Shown piece after piece: positions 17,038 to 24,921 of a stretch of DNA of 64,000 bases (position 1 is its first letter; the number at the start of each line of letters is the position of its first letter). A program made the position numbers and the translations under genes. The notes under the pieces were generated by a model. It saw only the letters and a program-made list of their open reading frames with translations, was not told where the DNA came from and ran no database searches. This stretch comes from Rhodovulum sp. 12E13 (GTDB lineage Bacteria; Pseudomonadota; Alphaproteobacteria; Rhodobacterales; Rhodobacteraceae). The stretch spans positions 1 through 64,000 of the forward strand of contig NZ_QPLK01000019.1 in assembly GCF_003340565.1 (NCBI RefSeq). Reading direction: 5' to 3'.

Positions 17038-18047
17038 TGCGCGGCCTCCCGCGGCGGGGCGTCGCCCGCCGCCTCTTCGGCGTAGTGGCAGGCCGCCGCG
17101 TGGCCGGTGCCGACCGTGCGCAGGTCGGGCCGTTCGCGCGAACAGGCCGGCCGCCCCTGCCCCAGCGCGCAGCGGGGGTGAAACGCGCAACCGGGGGGGC
17201 GCGCGGCCATGTCGGGCGGCTGGCCGGGGATCGAGCGCAGCTCGTCGTGGTCGGCGTCGAGCGTGGGCAGGCTGTCGAGCAGGCCGCGCGTGTAGGGGTG
17301 GGAGGGGCGCGCGAACAGCGCGTCGGTCGGCCCGGTCTCGGCAACGCGGCCCGAATACATCACCGCGATCCGGTCGGCCGTCTCGGCCACCAGACCGAGA
17401 TCGTGGGTGACGAGGATCATCGAGGCGTGGTTGCGCGCGCAGACGCCCTCGAGCACGTCCATCACCTGCGCCTGGATCGTGACGTCGAGCGCGGTGGTCG
17501 GCTCGTCGGCGATCAGCAGCCTGGGGCCGTTGGCGATGGCCATGGCGATCATCGCGCGCTGGCGCATACCCCCCGAGAACTCGTGCGGGAACTGGCGGGC
17601 GCGGCTGGCGGGATCGGGCACGCCGACCGAGGCCAGCAGCGCCTCGACCCGCTCGCGCACCTCGGGCTTCGGCGTGCGCGGCGCGTGCAGGCGGATTGCC
17701 TCGCCGATCTGCGTGCCGATCCGCAGCACAGGGTTGAGCGAGGTCATCGGATCCTGGAATATCATCGACACGGCGCCGCCACGGAGCGCCCGGAGCGTGG
17801 CCTCCGGCGCGTTGTCGATGCGCTGCCCGTCGAACCGGATCTCGCCGCCGGCGATCCGCGCCCCTGCGGGCAGAAGGCCCATCACCGCGAGCAGGCTCAC
17901 GCTCTTGCCCGAGCCGCTTTCGCCGACGATCCCCAGCACCTCGCCCGCGCCCACGTCGAACGACACGCCGTCGACCACCCGAACGGGGCCGCGCGGCCCG
18001 TCGAACTCCACGACGAGGTCGCGGACGGAGAGCAGCGCCTCGCTCAT
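17034..18047 (-). CDS. Oligopeptide-type ABC transporter ATPase (DppD/OppD-like)
   Basis: The partner ATPase, 337 residues. Walker [10 protein letters not shown], signature FSGGMRQR, Walker [14 protein letters not shown] and the switch histidine in VTHDLG are all present. The C-terminal domain has the cysteine set CAFHPRCALGQGRPAC. The start ATG (18045-18047) overlaps the permease stop as ATGA, and its own stop overlaps the DppF-like start. Gene order permease, permease, ATPase, ATPase, receptor matches a complete importer. Confidence 0.92.
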   Translation of the reverse strand: MSEALLSVRDLVVEFDGPRGPVRVVDGVSFDVGAGEVLGIVGESGSGKSVSLLAVMGLLPAGARIAGGEIRFDGQRIDNAPEATLRALRGGAVSMIFQDPMTSLNPVLRIGTQIGEAIRLHAPRTPKPEVRERVEALLASVGVPDPASRARQFPHEFSGGMRQRAMIAMAIANGPRLLIADEPTTALDVTIQAQVMDVLEGVCARNHASMILVTHDLGLVAETADRIAVMYSGRVAETGPTDALFARPSHPYTRGLLDSLPTLDADHDELRSIPGQPPDMAARPPGCAFHPRCALGQGRPACSRERPDLRTVGTGHAAACHYAEEAAGDAPPREAAQ

Positions 18048-18898
18048 CTGCGCCGCCTCAGGGCCGTGAGGTCGGCATCGGCCGCCCCCTCTGGCGTGAA
18101 CCGCTGCGAGAGGAACTGCGCGCCCGCGACCAGCATGAAGATGGCCAGCCCCGGCAGGAGCGAAAGATACGGCTCCACCTCGAGGAATTGCTGGCCCTCG
18201 GCGATCATCAGCCCCCAGCTCGGCACGGGGGGCTGCACGCCGAGGCCGAGATAGGACAGCGCCGCCTCGATCACGATGATCTGCCCGAGCTCGTAGGAGG
18301 CGAGGATCAGCATCTGCGGCATGACGTTGGGCAGGACGTGGCGACGCAGGTTCCACCCCGTGCCCGCGCCCTGCGTCGTGGCCGACAGCACGAACTCGCG
18401 CTCGCGCAGGGAGAGCGCCATGGCACGGGCGACGCGGCCGTAGGAAACCCAGCTCGTCAGCCCCAGGAGGATCGTGAGCGTCACCAGGTCGGGGCCGAGC
18501 ACGGCCGTCACGGCGATCACCACGAGGATGCGCGGCACGGCCAGTTGCAGGTCGGCAAGCCCCATCACGAGGTTCTCGACCGGCCCGCGGAACCAGCCCG
18601 CCAGCAGACCGAGAAGCACCCCGATCACGAGGCTGATCGCCACCGCCGAGAGGGCGATCATCAGCGACACGCGGCCCGCCAGCGCGATCCGGCTGAGCAT
18701 GTCGCGGCCGAGAAAGTCGGTGCCGAGCACGTAGAGCCGCCCGTCCTGCTCGGTGCCGGGGCGCAGCAGGCCCGACATGATGTCCTGCTCGTAGGGGTCG
18801 TAGAACGGCAGGAGCGGCACGACGATGATCACCGCGAGGATCGTCGCCAGCATGGCGGCGGCGAAGGCCATCGACCATGAGCCCAGCGGCGCGCGCAT
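18044..18898 (-). CDS. Oligopeptide-type ABC permease (DppC-like)
   Basis: An inner-membrane permease of 284 residues with an N-terminal helix, the DppC hallmark LGTDFLGRDMLSRI and a further four to five helices. The EAA-type loop lies around SLREREFVLSATTQGAG. The start ATG (18896-18898) forms TGATG with the DppB-like stop. It forms the membrane channel with the DppB-like protein. No unusual insertions are visible. Confidence 0.9.
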   Translation of the reverse strand: MRAPLGSWSMAFAAAMLATILAVIIVVPLLPFYDPYEQDIMSGLLRPGTEQDGRLYVLGTDFLGRDMLSRIALAGRVSLMIALSAVAISLVIGVLLGLLAGWFRGPVENLVMGLADLQLAVPRILVVIAVTAVLGPDLVTLTILLGLTSWVSYGRVARAMALSLREREFVLSATTQGAGTGWNLRRHVLPNVMPQMLILASYELGQIIVIEAALSYLGLGVQPPVPSWGLMIAEGQQFLEVEPYLSLLPGLAIFMLVAGAQFLSQRFTPEGAADADLTALRRRR

Positions 18899-19815
18899 CA
18901 CGAATACCTCACGCGCGGATCGAGCACGGCATAGAGCAGGTCGACCAGAAGGTTGATGACCACGAAGACGAGGCTGATCACGAAAACGCCCGCGAGGATC
19001 ACGGGGTAGTCGCGCTGGCTGACCGACTGCACGATCAGCCGCCCAACGCCGGGCCAGGAAAAGACGGTCTCGGTCACGATGGCGCCGCCGAGCAGCACGC
19101 CGAGATTGATGCCCGCGATCGTCACGATCGGCAGCAGCGCGTTGGGCAGGACGTGGCGCACCAGCACCCAGGCCCGCCCGCCGCCCTTGGCGTAGGCGGT
19201 GCGCACGTAGTCCTGCGTCTGCTCCTGCAGGAAGGCCGAGTTGAGCAGCCGCAGGTAGAGGGCCAGCTCGAACGTGGCGAGGCTGAAGGCGGGCAGGATC
19301 AGGTGGTCGAGCCCGCCGCGCCCGAGCGAGGGCAGCCAGCCGAGCCAGACCGAGAAGACGAGGATCAGGATAAGACCGAAGAAGAACGTGGGGATCGCCT
19401 GAAAGGTGAAGGCGACCCACAGAAGCCCCGTGCGCAGCCGCTCCGACCGGGTGAGGCGCACCGCGAGTGACGCGGCGAAGGCCATGCCGATGCCCAGCAG
19501 GAAGGCCGAGAGCGCGAGTTCGATCGTCGCCGGCAGACGCTCCAGCACCAGCGGCAGGGCCGGCACGCGCTGGCGGAAGCTGTCGCCGAAATCGCCCTGC
19601 ACCGCGTTGCCGAGGAAGGTCAGGTATCGCACCAGCAGCGGCTCGTCGAGGCCGAGCGATTCGCGCAGGCGAGCGAGGTCTTCCGGCGTCGCCTCGGTGG
19701 GCAGGAGCAGCGCCGCGGGGTCGCCCGACAGCTCCACCAGGAAGAAGACGGCCGTCACGACGCCGAAGACCGTCAGCGCCGCCTGCACGAGGCGTCGGGC
19801 GAGGTAGCGCGTCAT
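18898..19815 (-). CDS. Oligopeptide-type ABC permease (DppB-like)
   Basis: A 305-residue permease with the DppB N-terminal signature (YLARRLVQAALTVFGVVTAVF), a periplasmic stretch up to GDFGDSFRQRVPAL and then five helices. The late GAIVTETVFSWPGVGRLIV motif is diagnostic. It overlaps the nitronate monooxygenase stop as ATGA, so the importer is tied translationally to that enzyme. Confidence 0.9.
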   Translation of the reverse strand: MTRYLARRLVQAALTVFGVVTAVFFLVELSGDPAALLLPTEATPEDLARLRESLGLDEPLLVRYLTFLGNAVQGDFGDSFRQRVPALPLVLERLPATIELALSAFLLGIGMAFAASLAVRLTRSERLRTGLLWVAFTFQAIPTFFFGLILILVFSVWLGWLPSLGRGGLDHLILPAFSLATFELALYLRLLNSAFLQEQTQDYVRTAYAKGGGRAWVLVRHVLPNALLPIVTIAGINLGVLLGGAIVTETVFSWPGVGRLIVQSVSQRDYPVILAGVFVISLVFVVINLLVDLLYAVLDPRVRYS

Positions 19816-20918
19816 GCCTCTCCGTCCGCCGCCGTGCGGCCGCCGGACAGGCACGCCTCGGCATCGGCCGCCATCGCGCGCACGACATCGACGGCCGAGC
19901 GCTCGGCCCGCACCAGAACGGCGCCCTGCCCCGTCGGCCAGTTGCCGATCTCCATCGAGCCCTTCTGCTTGGCCGGCAGGACGAGGGGGGCGACCATCTC
20001 CCACTGGGCCGGCATCGGCAGCACCTCGTGCTCGTGGCCCTTCCACGCCTCGGTGTAGCGATTGCGGATCACGCGCGAGGGCTTGCCGGTATAGGTCCGC
20101 GAGACGACCGTGTCGTCATCGGCCATGGCCACCACCGCCGCCTTGTGCGTCTGCGCCGTCTGCGCCTCGGGCGTGGCGATCAGGGCGGTGCCCACCAGCC
20201 CGCCCTCGGCACCGAGCATCAGCGCGGCGGCCAGCGTGCGCCCGTCGACGATACCGCCCGCCGCGATCACCGGCACGCGCACCGCGTCGGCGATCTGCGG
20301 CACCAGCACCAGCGTAGAGGTGCGGCCCGTGTGCCCGCCCGCCTCGTGGCCCTGCGCCACGATGGCGTCGACGCCCCGCGCCTCGGCCGCGCGCGCCGCC
20401 TTGAGGCTGCCGACGAGCGACACCACCACCATGCCGCCGCGATGCGCCCGCTCGACCACCGCCTCGGGCACGCCGAGGCCGCAGGTCAGCACCCGAACCC
20501 CCTCGGCGATGGCGATCTCGAGCCGCTCGGCGGCCATCTCGTGATCGTAGGTGCGTTCGCCCACGACCGAGACCCGCGGATCCGGGTCGCCCAGCGCGCG
20601 CAGGAAGTCGGGCAGAGGCGCCGGCGCGGCGGCCGGGTCTCGCTCGGGCGGCGCGCCGGAGGGGAACAGAAGGCCGATGCCGAAGGGCCGATCCGTGAGC
20701 TCTCTCGTGCGCCGGATCTCGTCGCGCACGCGGTCCGGGGCGAGATTGGCGTGACCGAGAACGCCGAGCCCGCCCGCGTTCGACACCGCAGCCGCGAGGT
20801 CGGGCCCCGCCACACCGCCCATCGGCGCCCCGAGGATGGGCAGGTCGACCCCCATCAGCGCGCCGAGTCGGCGCGTGCGGCTCGCCAGTCCCCATGGCGG
20901 GGTTCGCGTCGGTGTCAT
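19812..20918 (-). CDS. Nitronate monooxygenase (2-nitropropane dioxygenase family)
   Basis: An FMN-dependent TIM-barrel enzyme, 368 residues from the ATG at 20916-20918 (MTPTRTPP); the frame is open to 20972, but the ATG has AGGGAG upstream. Landmarks are PILGAPMGGVAGPDLAAAVSNAGGLG (read in two halves), AQGHEAGGHTGR containing the catalytic-site histidine region, and PVIAAGGIVDGR for phosphate binding. The family oxidises alkyl nitronates such as propionate-3-nitronate, but many members are misnamed and are reductases for quinones or enoyl groups. As the first gene of a nine-gene catabolic operon, it may act on the imported substrate rather than only detoxify. Confidence 0.85.
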   Translation of the reverse strand: MTPTRTPPWGLASRTRRLGALMGVDLPILGAPMGGVAGPDLAAAVSNAGGLGVLGHANLAPDRVRDEIRRTRELTDRPFGIGLLFPSGAPPERDPAAAPAPLPDFLRALGDPDPRVSVVGERTYDHEMAAERLEIAIAEGVRVLTCGLGVPEAVVERAHRGGMVVVSLVGSLKAARAAEARGVDAIVAQGHEAGGHTGRTSTLVLVPQIADAVRVPVIAAGGIVDGRTLAAALMLGAEGGLVGTALIATPEAQTAQTHKAAVVAMADDDTVVSRTYTGKPSRVIRNRYTEAWKGHEHEVLPMPAQWEMVAPLVLPAKQKGSMEIGNWPTGQGAVLVRAERSAVDVVRAMAADAEACLSGGRTAADGEA

Positions 20919-21563
20919 GCCAGTCACGCTCCCTGTTTGCCCCGAGGCTACCGGCAACATGTCAACTGTCAACAGCTACCGCTCCCTCGTGGCCTGCCTC
21001 TGCCGCCGCGGACCATCCGACCGGCACTCTGGTCGGGGTCTGGCGCATTACGGCCGCCACGGAGCAGGGACACCCGGCGGCGCGGAGCGCGGTGGCTGGC
21101 TGTGGGAGGGCCGTGGCTGTCGGCGGGCAGTCTTGACGGCGGCGCGCCCGCCGCGCCGCAGGTGCCGGCACGTGCCCCCCGCAAGCGACCATCGACAGCC
21201 TGCCTGCGAACGCCCCGCCCGGACCCGGCTCGCCGGTCCTCCCCACGCCGCGCAGTCGCGGGGCGGCGGTGTCGTGCATGGCCGCCCGCGTGTCGGAAGG
21301 TCATCCTGCGTGCGAGGCCCGCCCGGCCATCCCGTCCGTTCCTGCCGGTCTGGTGCCTGCGGCGCGCCCGGCCACCCCGTCGAGGCGGTCTTGTGGCCGG
21401 CGATCACGGTCGCCGCCGCCCCGATCCTGAACGGAAGGCGCGGCAGGGCGGACGGGATCATGGAAAAGGAGACCGCGCTTCTCGCGGCCGCCCCGGCTCG
21501 ACTCGAGCCGAGACTTTCCCTTATCGGCGCAGTAGGCTCGCCATACCGAACCGAAGGTGAGCC
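20919..21563. other. Intergenic region between divergent operons (645 bp)
   Basis: This separates the nitronate monooxygenase operon (minus) from the PLP-enzyme operon (plus). Open frames across it are Arg/Gly/Pro-rich and lack any recognisable domain, so I call no gene. It must hold both promoters. I could not pick out a convincing operator or hairpin. Confidence 0.5.
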
Positions 21564-22607
21564 GTGCCCGACGTCGTCAAGAACCCGCTCCGCGGAAGCG
21601 GGATGCCCGGCTTCGCGCCCATGCCGGCGGCCGATCCCGCGCCCGTGGCCGAGCTGCTCGCCCACTGCCCGGCCCACGCGCGCACACCGCTCGTCGATCT
21701 TGCCGAGCTCGCCGACCGGGCCGGCGTGGCGCATGTCTTGCTGAAGGACGAGCGGGGGCGCATGGGTCTTGGCAGCTTCAAGGCGCTCGGCGCCGCCTAC
21801 GCCATCGCCCGCGAGGCGGCCGACGCGGGCGGCCCCTGGGCGACAGCTCTGGCCGGGCGCACCTTCGTCACGGCGAGCGCGGGGAACCACGGCCTCTCCG
21901 TCGCGGCGGGCGCCCGGCTGTTCGGCGCACGGGCACGGATCTTCCTCGCGCGGACCGTGCCGGAGGGCTTCGCGGCGCGCCTCGCGGAAAAGGGCGCCGA
22001 GGTCGTTCGGGCCGGCGCAACCTACGAGGAGAGTATGGCGGCGGCCGAGCGGGCGGCCGATACGGGCGAGGGCACGCTGCTGTCCGACAGTTCGTGGCCC
22101 GGTTACACCGACCTGCCCTGGCGGGTGATGGAGGGCTACCTGCAGCTTGCCGCCGAAGCGATCGAGCAGGTCGGCCCGCCGCCCACGCACATCCTTCTGC
22201 AGGCGGGCGTGGGCGGGATGGCCGCCGCCGTGGCGGCCCATGCGCGGGCGGTCTGGGGCGACGTGCCGACCATCGTGGTCGTGGAACCGCAGGCGGCGCC
22301 CGCGCTGATCGAGAGCGTCCGCGCGGGGCGGCTCGTCACCGCCCGGGGGCCGGTCTCGGCGATGGGGCGGCTCGACTGCAAGACGCCCTCGATGATCGCG
22401 CTGGGCGGCCTGTCTCGCGACGCCGACCTCTTCGCCACCGTCACCGAGGAGCAGGCGCAGACAGCCGTCGCCACGCTGGCCAGAGCGGGCCTGGCCACGA
22501 CGCCTTCGGGCGCGGCGGGGGTCGCGGCGCTGCTCGCCGGCCTTCCGGGTGTCGGGGCAGAGTCGCGGGTCCTCGCCATCCTGAGCGAGGGCGCAGAGGA
22601 TGGCTGA
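21564..22607 (+). CDS. Fold-type II PLP enzyme, diaminopropionate ammonia-lyase-like
   Basis: A 347-residue enzyme of the tryptophan-synthase-beta fold. K73 in LGSFKALGAAYA is the expected Schiff-base lysine. SAGNHGLSVAAGARLFGARA is the substrate/PLP-phosphate loop, and LLQAGVGGMAAAVAAHA the glycine-rich phosphate cup. The opening (ARTPLVDLAELADRAGV, then LLKDERGRMG) matches diaminopropionate ammonia-lyases more than threonine dehydratases. It is about 50 residues shorter than typical DpaL. The start is a GTG at 21564 behind GAAGGTGAG. The stop overlaps the next start by 8 bp. Likely reaction: beta-elimination of an amino group from a 2,3-diamino- or hydroxy-amino acid; substrate unproven. 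Confidence 0.82.
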   Translation: MPDVVKNPLRGSGMPGFAPMPAADPAPVAELLAHCPAHARTPLVDLAELADRAGVAHVLLKDERGRMGLGSFKALGAAYAIAREAADAGGPWATALAGRTFVTASAGNHGLSVAAGARLFGARARIFLARTVPEGFAARLAEKGAEVVRAGATYEESMAAAERAADTGEGTLLSDSSWPGYTDLPWRVMEGYLQLAAEAIEQVGPPPTHILLQAGVGGMAAAVAAHARAVWGDVPTIVVVEPQAAPALIESVRAGRLVTARGPVSAMGRLDCKTPSMIALGGLSRDADLFATVTEEQAQTAVATLARAGLATTPSGAAGVAALLAGLPGVGAESRVLAILSEGAEDG

Positions 22608-23766
22608 GCGCTCGCTCGTTTTCCCTGCGGCGGAATACCGGCGGCGCGTCGAGGCCCTTCAGGAGGGCATGGCGGCGGCGGGCCTCGACGCCCTGTTGCT
22701 GACGACGCCGCCGGACGTCTTCTACGTCACCGGCTTTCTCACCCGGTTCTGGGAAAGCCCGGCGCGGCCCTGGTTCGTCGTGGTGCCCGCCGCCGGAATG
22801 CCCGTGGCCGTCATCCCCGCCATCGGGGCGGAGCTCATGGCCCGCACCTGGGTGACCGACATCCGCACGTGGCAAGCTCCCGACCCGCGGGACGACGGCG
22901 TGAGCCTGCTGGTCGGCGCGCTGGCGGAGGCCGTGCCGGAGCGGGGCCACATCGGCCTGCCCATGGGGCCGGAGACGCATCTGCGCATGCCGCTCGCCGA
23001 TCACGCGCAGGTGGTCGAGGCCCTCGCGCCGCGCGCCTTCGCGGACGCGACCGACGTGGTGCGCCGCGTGCGCGAGGTGAAGTCGGACGCCGAGATCGAG
23101 CGGATCCGCGCAGCCTGCGGCGTGGCCGACCGCGCCTTCGGCCGGATGCCGGACATCGCCGGCGCGGGGCGCACGCTGGCCGACGTCTTCCGCCGCTTCC
23201 AGGGCGCGCTGCTCGAGGAAGGCGCCGACTGGGTCGCCTACGTCGCGGGTGGCGCGGGGCCGGACGGCTACGCCGACGTGATCTCGCCCGCCGACGACAG
23301 GCCGCTGCGCCCGGGCGACGTGCTGATGCTCGATACCGGGGCGGTGCGCGACGGCCATTTCTGCGATTTCGACCGCAACTTCGCCATCGGCCATGCCGGC
23401 GACGCCGCCCGGCGCACCCATGCCGCGCTGCACGAGGCGACCGAGGCGGCGCTCGGCGCTTTGCGGCCCGGGATGCGCGCCTGCGACGTTCACCGCCTGC
23501 TGGCGACGGCGCTGGAATCGCGCGGCGCCACGCCTGCCGCCGGGCGGCTGGGGCACGGGCTGGGGCTGTCACTGACCGAGTGGCCCTCGTTCACGCCGCT
23601 CGACGAGACGGTCCTGCGCGAGGGCATGGTGCTGACGCTGGAGCCCGGAGCGGAGGTGTCGCCCGGCCGCATCCTCGTCCACGAGGAGAACGTCGTGCTT
23701 CGCGCCGGAGGGGCGGAGCTTCTGTCGGCGCGCGCTCCGGCCGAGCTTCCGGTGATCGGCGCGTGA
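22600..23766 (+). CDS. M24 family (creatinase/Xaa-Pro aminopeptidase-fold) hydrolase
   Basis: A 388-residue pita-bread protein. The N-terminal creatinase-like domain begins FPAAEYRRRVEALQEGMAAA. The C-terminal catalytic domain keeps all five metal ligands: D245 and D256 (DTGAVRDGHFCDFD), H319 (GHGLGLSLTE), E348 (LTLEPGAE) and E362 (VHEENVV). The start ATG follows GCAGAGGA and overlaps the previous stop. Relatives include Xaa-Pro dipeptidases, creatinase and ectoine hydrolase (DoeA/EutD). Since it sits between a PLP lyase and a racemase-fold protein, a small amide substrate related to diamino acids is more likely than general dipeptides. Confidence 0.87.
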   Translation: MAERSLVFPAAEYRRRVEALQEGMAAAGLDALLLTTPPDVFYVTGFLTRFWESPARPWFVVVPAAGMPVAVIPAIGAELMARTWVTDIRTWQAPDPRDDGVSLLVGALAEAVPERGHIGLPMGPETHLRMPLADHAQVVEALAPRAFADATDVVRRVREVKSDAEIERIRAACGVADRAFGRMPDIAGAGRTLADVFRRFQGALLEEGADWVAYVAGGAGPDGYADVISPADDRPLRPGDVLMLDTGAVRDGHFCDFDRNFAIGHAGDAARRTHAALHEATEAALGALRPGMRACDVHRLLATALESRGATPAAGRLGHGLGLSLTEWPSFTPLDETVLREGMVLTLEPGAEVSPGRILVHEENVVLRAGGAELLSARAPAELPVIGA

Positions 23767-24548
23767 CCGGGCTGCCCTACAGCCTGACGCCGACGACCGG
23801 CGCCCCGGCCACGCTCGGGCTGATCGTGCTGCAGGTGGACCAGACGATCGAGCGGGATTTCCGCCGCCTGCTGCACGCGGATGTCGCCCTCCATGTCAGC
23901 CGCATCCCGTCGGGCGCGGATCTCAACCCCGACACGATCGCGGCGATGGAACGGACGCTGCCGCAGGCCGCGGCGCTGTTGCCGCCCGCGGCCGAGTTCG
24001 GCGCGGTGGGCTATGCCTGCACGTCGGGCAGCACGCTCATCGGCGCGGCGCGGGTGGCCGAGCTGGTGCGGGGCGCAAGCGGAGCGGCGGCGGTCACCGA
24101 CCCGCTGACGGCCGCCTTCGCGGCGCTCGGTGCTCTGAGGGCGCGATCGGTCTCCATCGTTTCGCCCTACATCGACAGCGTGGCGCGGCCGATCCGCCGC
24201 GCCTTCGAGGGGGCGGGCTTCGACGTCACCGCCGCACTGTCCTTCGGAGAGGAGGTGGAGGCGCGCGTGGCCCGGATCGACCCCGACGCAGTGCGCGACG
24301 CCGCGCGCCGGGCGGCTGCGTCCGGCGGCGAGGCCATCTTTCTGTCCTGCACCAATCTGCGCACGCTCGAGGTCATCGACGGCCTCGAGGCGGAACTGGG
24401 CCGTCCGGTGCTGAGCAGCAACCAGGTGCTGGCGTGGCACATGGCATGTCTCGGCCGCGCGCGGCTGTCGGCCGATGCGCCGGGGTGCCTGTCGCGACTT
24501 GTGCCGTCAGGCTTGCCGGAGCGCGGCGCCGCAAGCCCCGTTGCATGA
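23763..24548 (+). CDS. Asp/Glu racemase / arylmalonate decarboxylase / maleate isomerase-fold protein (EutA-like)
   Basis: A 261-residue protein starting at a GTG (23763) that overlaps the M24 stop as GTGA. Both catalytic-type cysteines of the superfamily are visible: C86 in YACTSGST and C196 in FLSCTNLRT. The pattern resembles maleate isomerase and EutA more than glutamate racemase MurI. It could isomerise, racemise or decarboxylate a dicarboxylic or amino acid. The trio PLP lyase, M24 and this protein echoes the eut/doe genes for ectoine use (EutB, EutD, EutA), but sequence details such as the DpaL-like N-terminus argue for a different substrate. Confidence 0.83.
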   Translation: MTGLPYSLTPTTGAPATLGLIVLQVDQTIERDFRRLLHADVALHVSRIPSGADLNPDTIAAMERTLPQAAALLPPAAEFGAVGYACTSGSTLIGAARVAELVRGASGAAAVTDPLTAAFAALGALRARSVSIVSPYIDSVARPIRRAFEGAGFDVTAALSFGEEVEARVARIDPDAVRDAARRAAASGGEAIFLSCTNLRTLEVIDGLEAELGRPVLSSNQVLAWHMACLGRARLSADAPGCLSRLVPSGLPERGAASPVA

Positions 24549-24921
24549 GGGCGGACCGGCGAGGATCTCGCAGCGCCTCTTGCCGCGAGCCCCGCCCGAG
24601 CGCGCGTCTGCCCGAGCGCGCGCCTGCCCGACGACCTTCAGGCGCAGTGCCGGCGAGGCGCAGGCCCGACAGCGGCGCGGGTGCGGCGCCCGTACGCGCG
24701 GCGAGCGGTCGGGCCGGGTGGCACCGCCCATCGCGGCGGGCGCGATATTGGCCGCACGTCCGAGGTGACGCAGAGGCAGGCGCCGCGTCTGCATCTGGCA
24801 ACGGCGCCATGCCGCGCTCTCCGGCGCTCAACGGCCCGGTCGCGCCGGGCGGGCCACTGGGGAGAAAGACCGCCCCCGCGCCTTTCGGCAGAGCCTCGGT
24901 GTCGCACCGGCGACGCGCGGC
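24549..24921. other. Intergenic region between convergent genes (373 bp)
   Basis: Extremely GC-rich DNA between the racemase-fold gene (plus) and the MFS gene (minus). The only structure I can support is the short tandem repeat at 24594-24633. Frames across it are Arg/Ala/Pro-rich and look non-coding. Confidence 0.5.
24594..24633. repeat. 16-bp tandem repeat, about 2.4 copies
   Basis: GCCCGAGCGCGCGTCT (24594-24609) is followed directly by GCCCGAGCGCGCGCCT (24610-24625, one mismatch) and a partial third copy, GCCCGACG (24626-24633). It lies in the spacer between convergent genes. The copy number may vary between strains; no function is apparent. Confidence 0.6.

Noticed and set aside
20836-21744. 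Plus-strand frame of 302 codons across the divergent intergenic region
   Set aside because: It overlaps the starts of two convincing genes on either side, is low-complexity and has no ribosome site or domain.
21564-24548. Calling the trio an ectoine-degradation (eut/doe) operon
   Set aside because: The PLP enzyme looks DpaL-like, the M24 protein differs from DoeA in its N-terminus and EutC/DoeB partners are absent; similarity of gene types alone is not enough.
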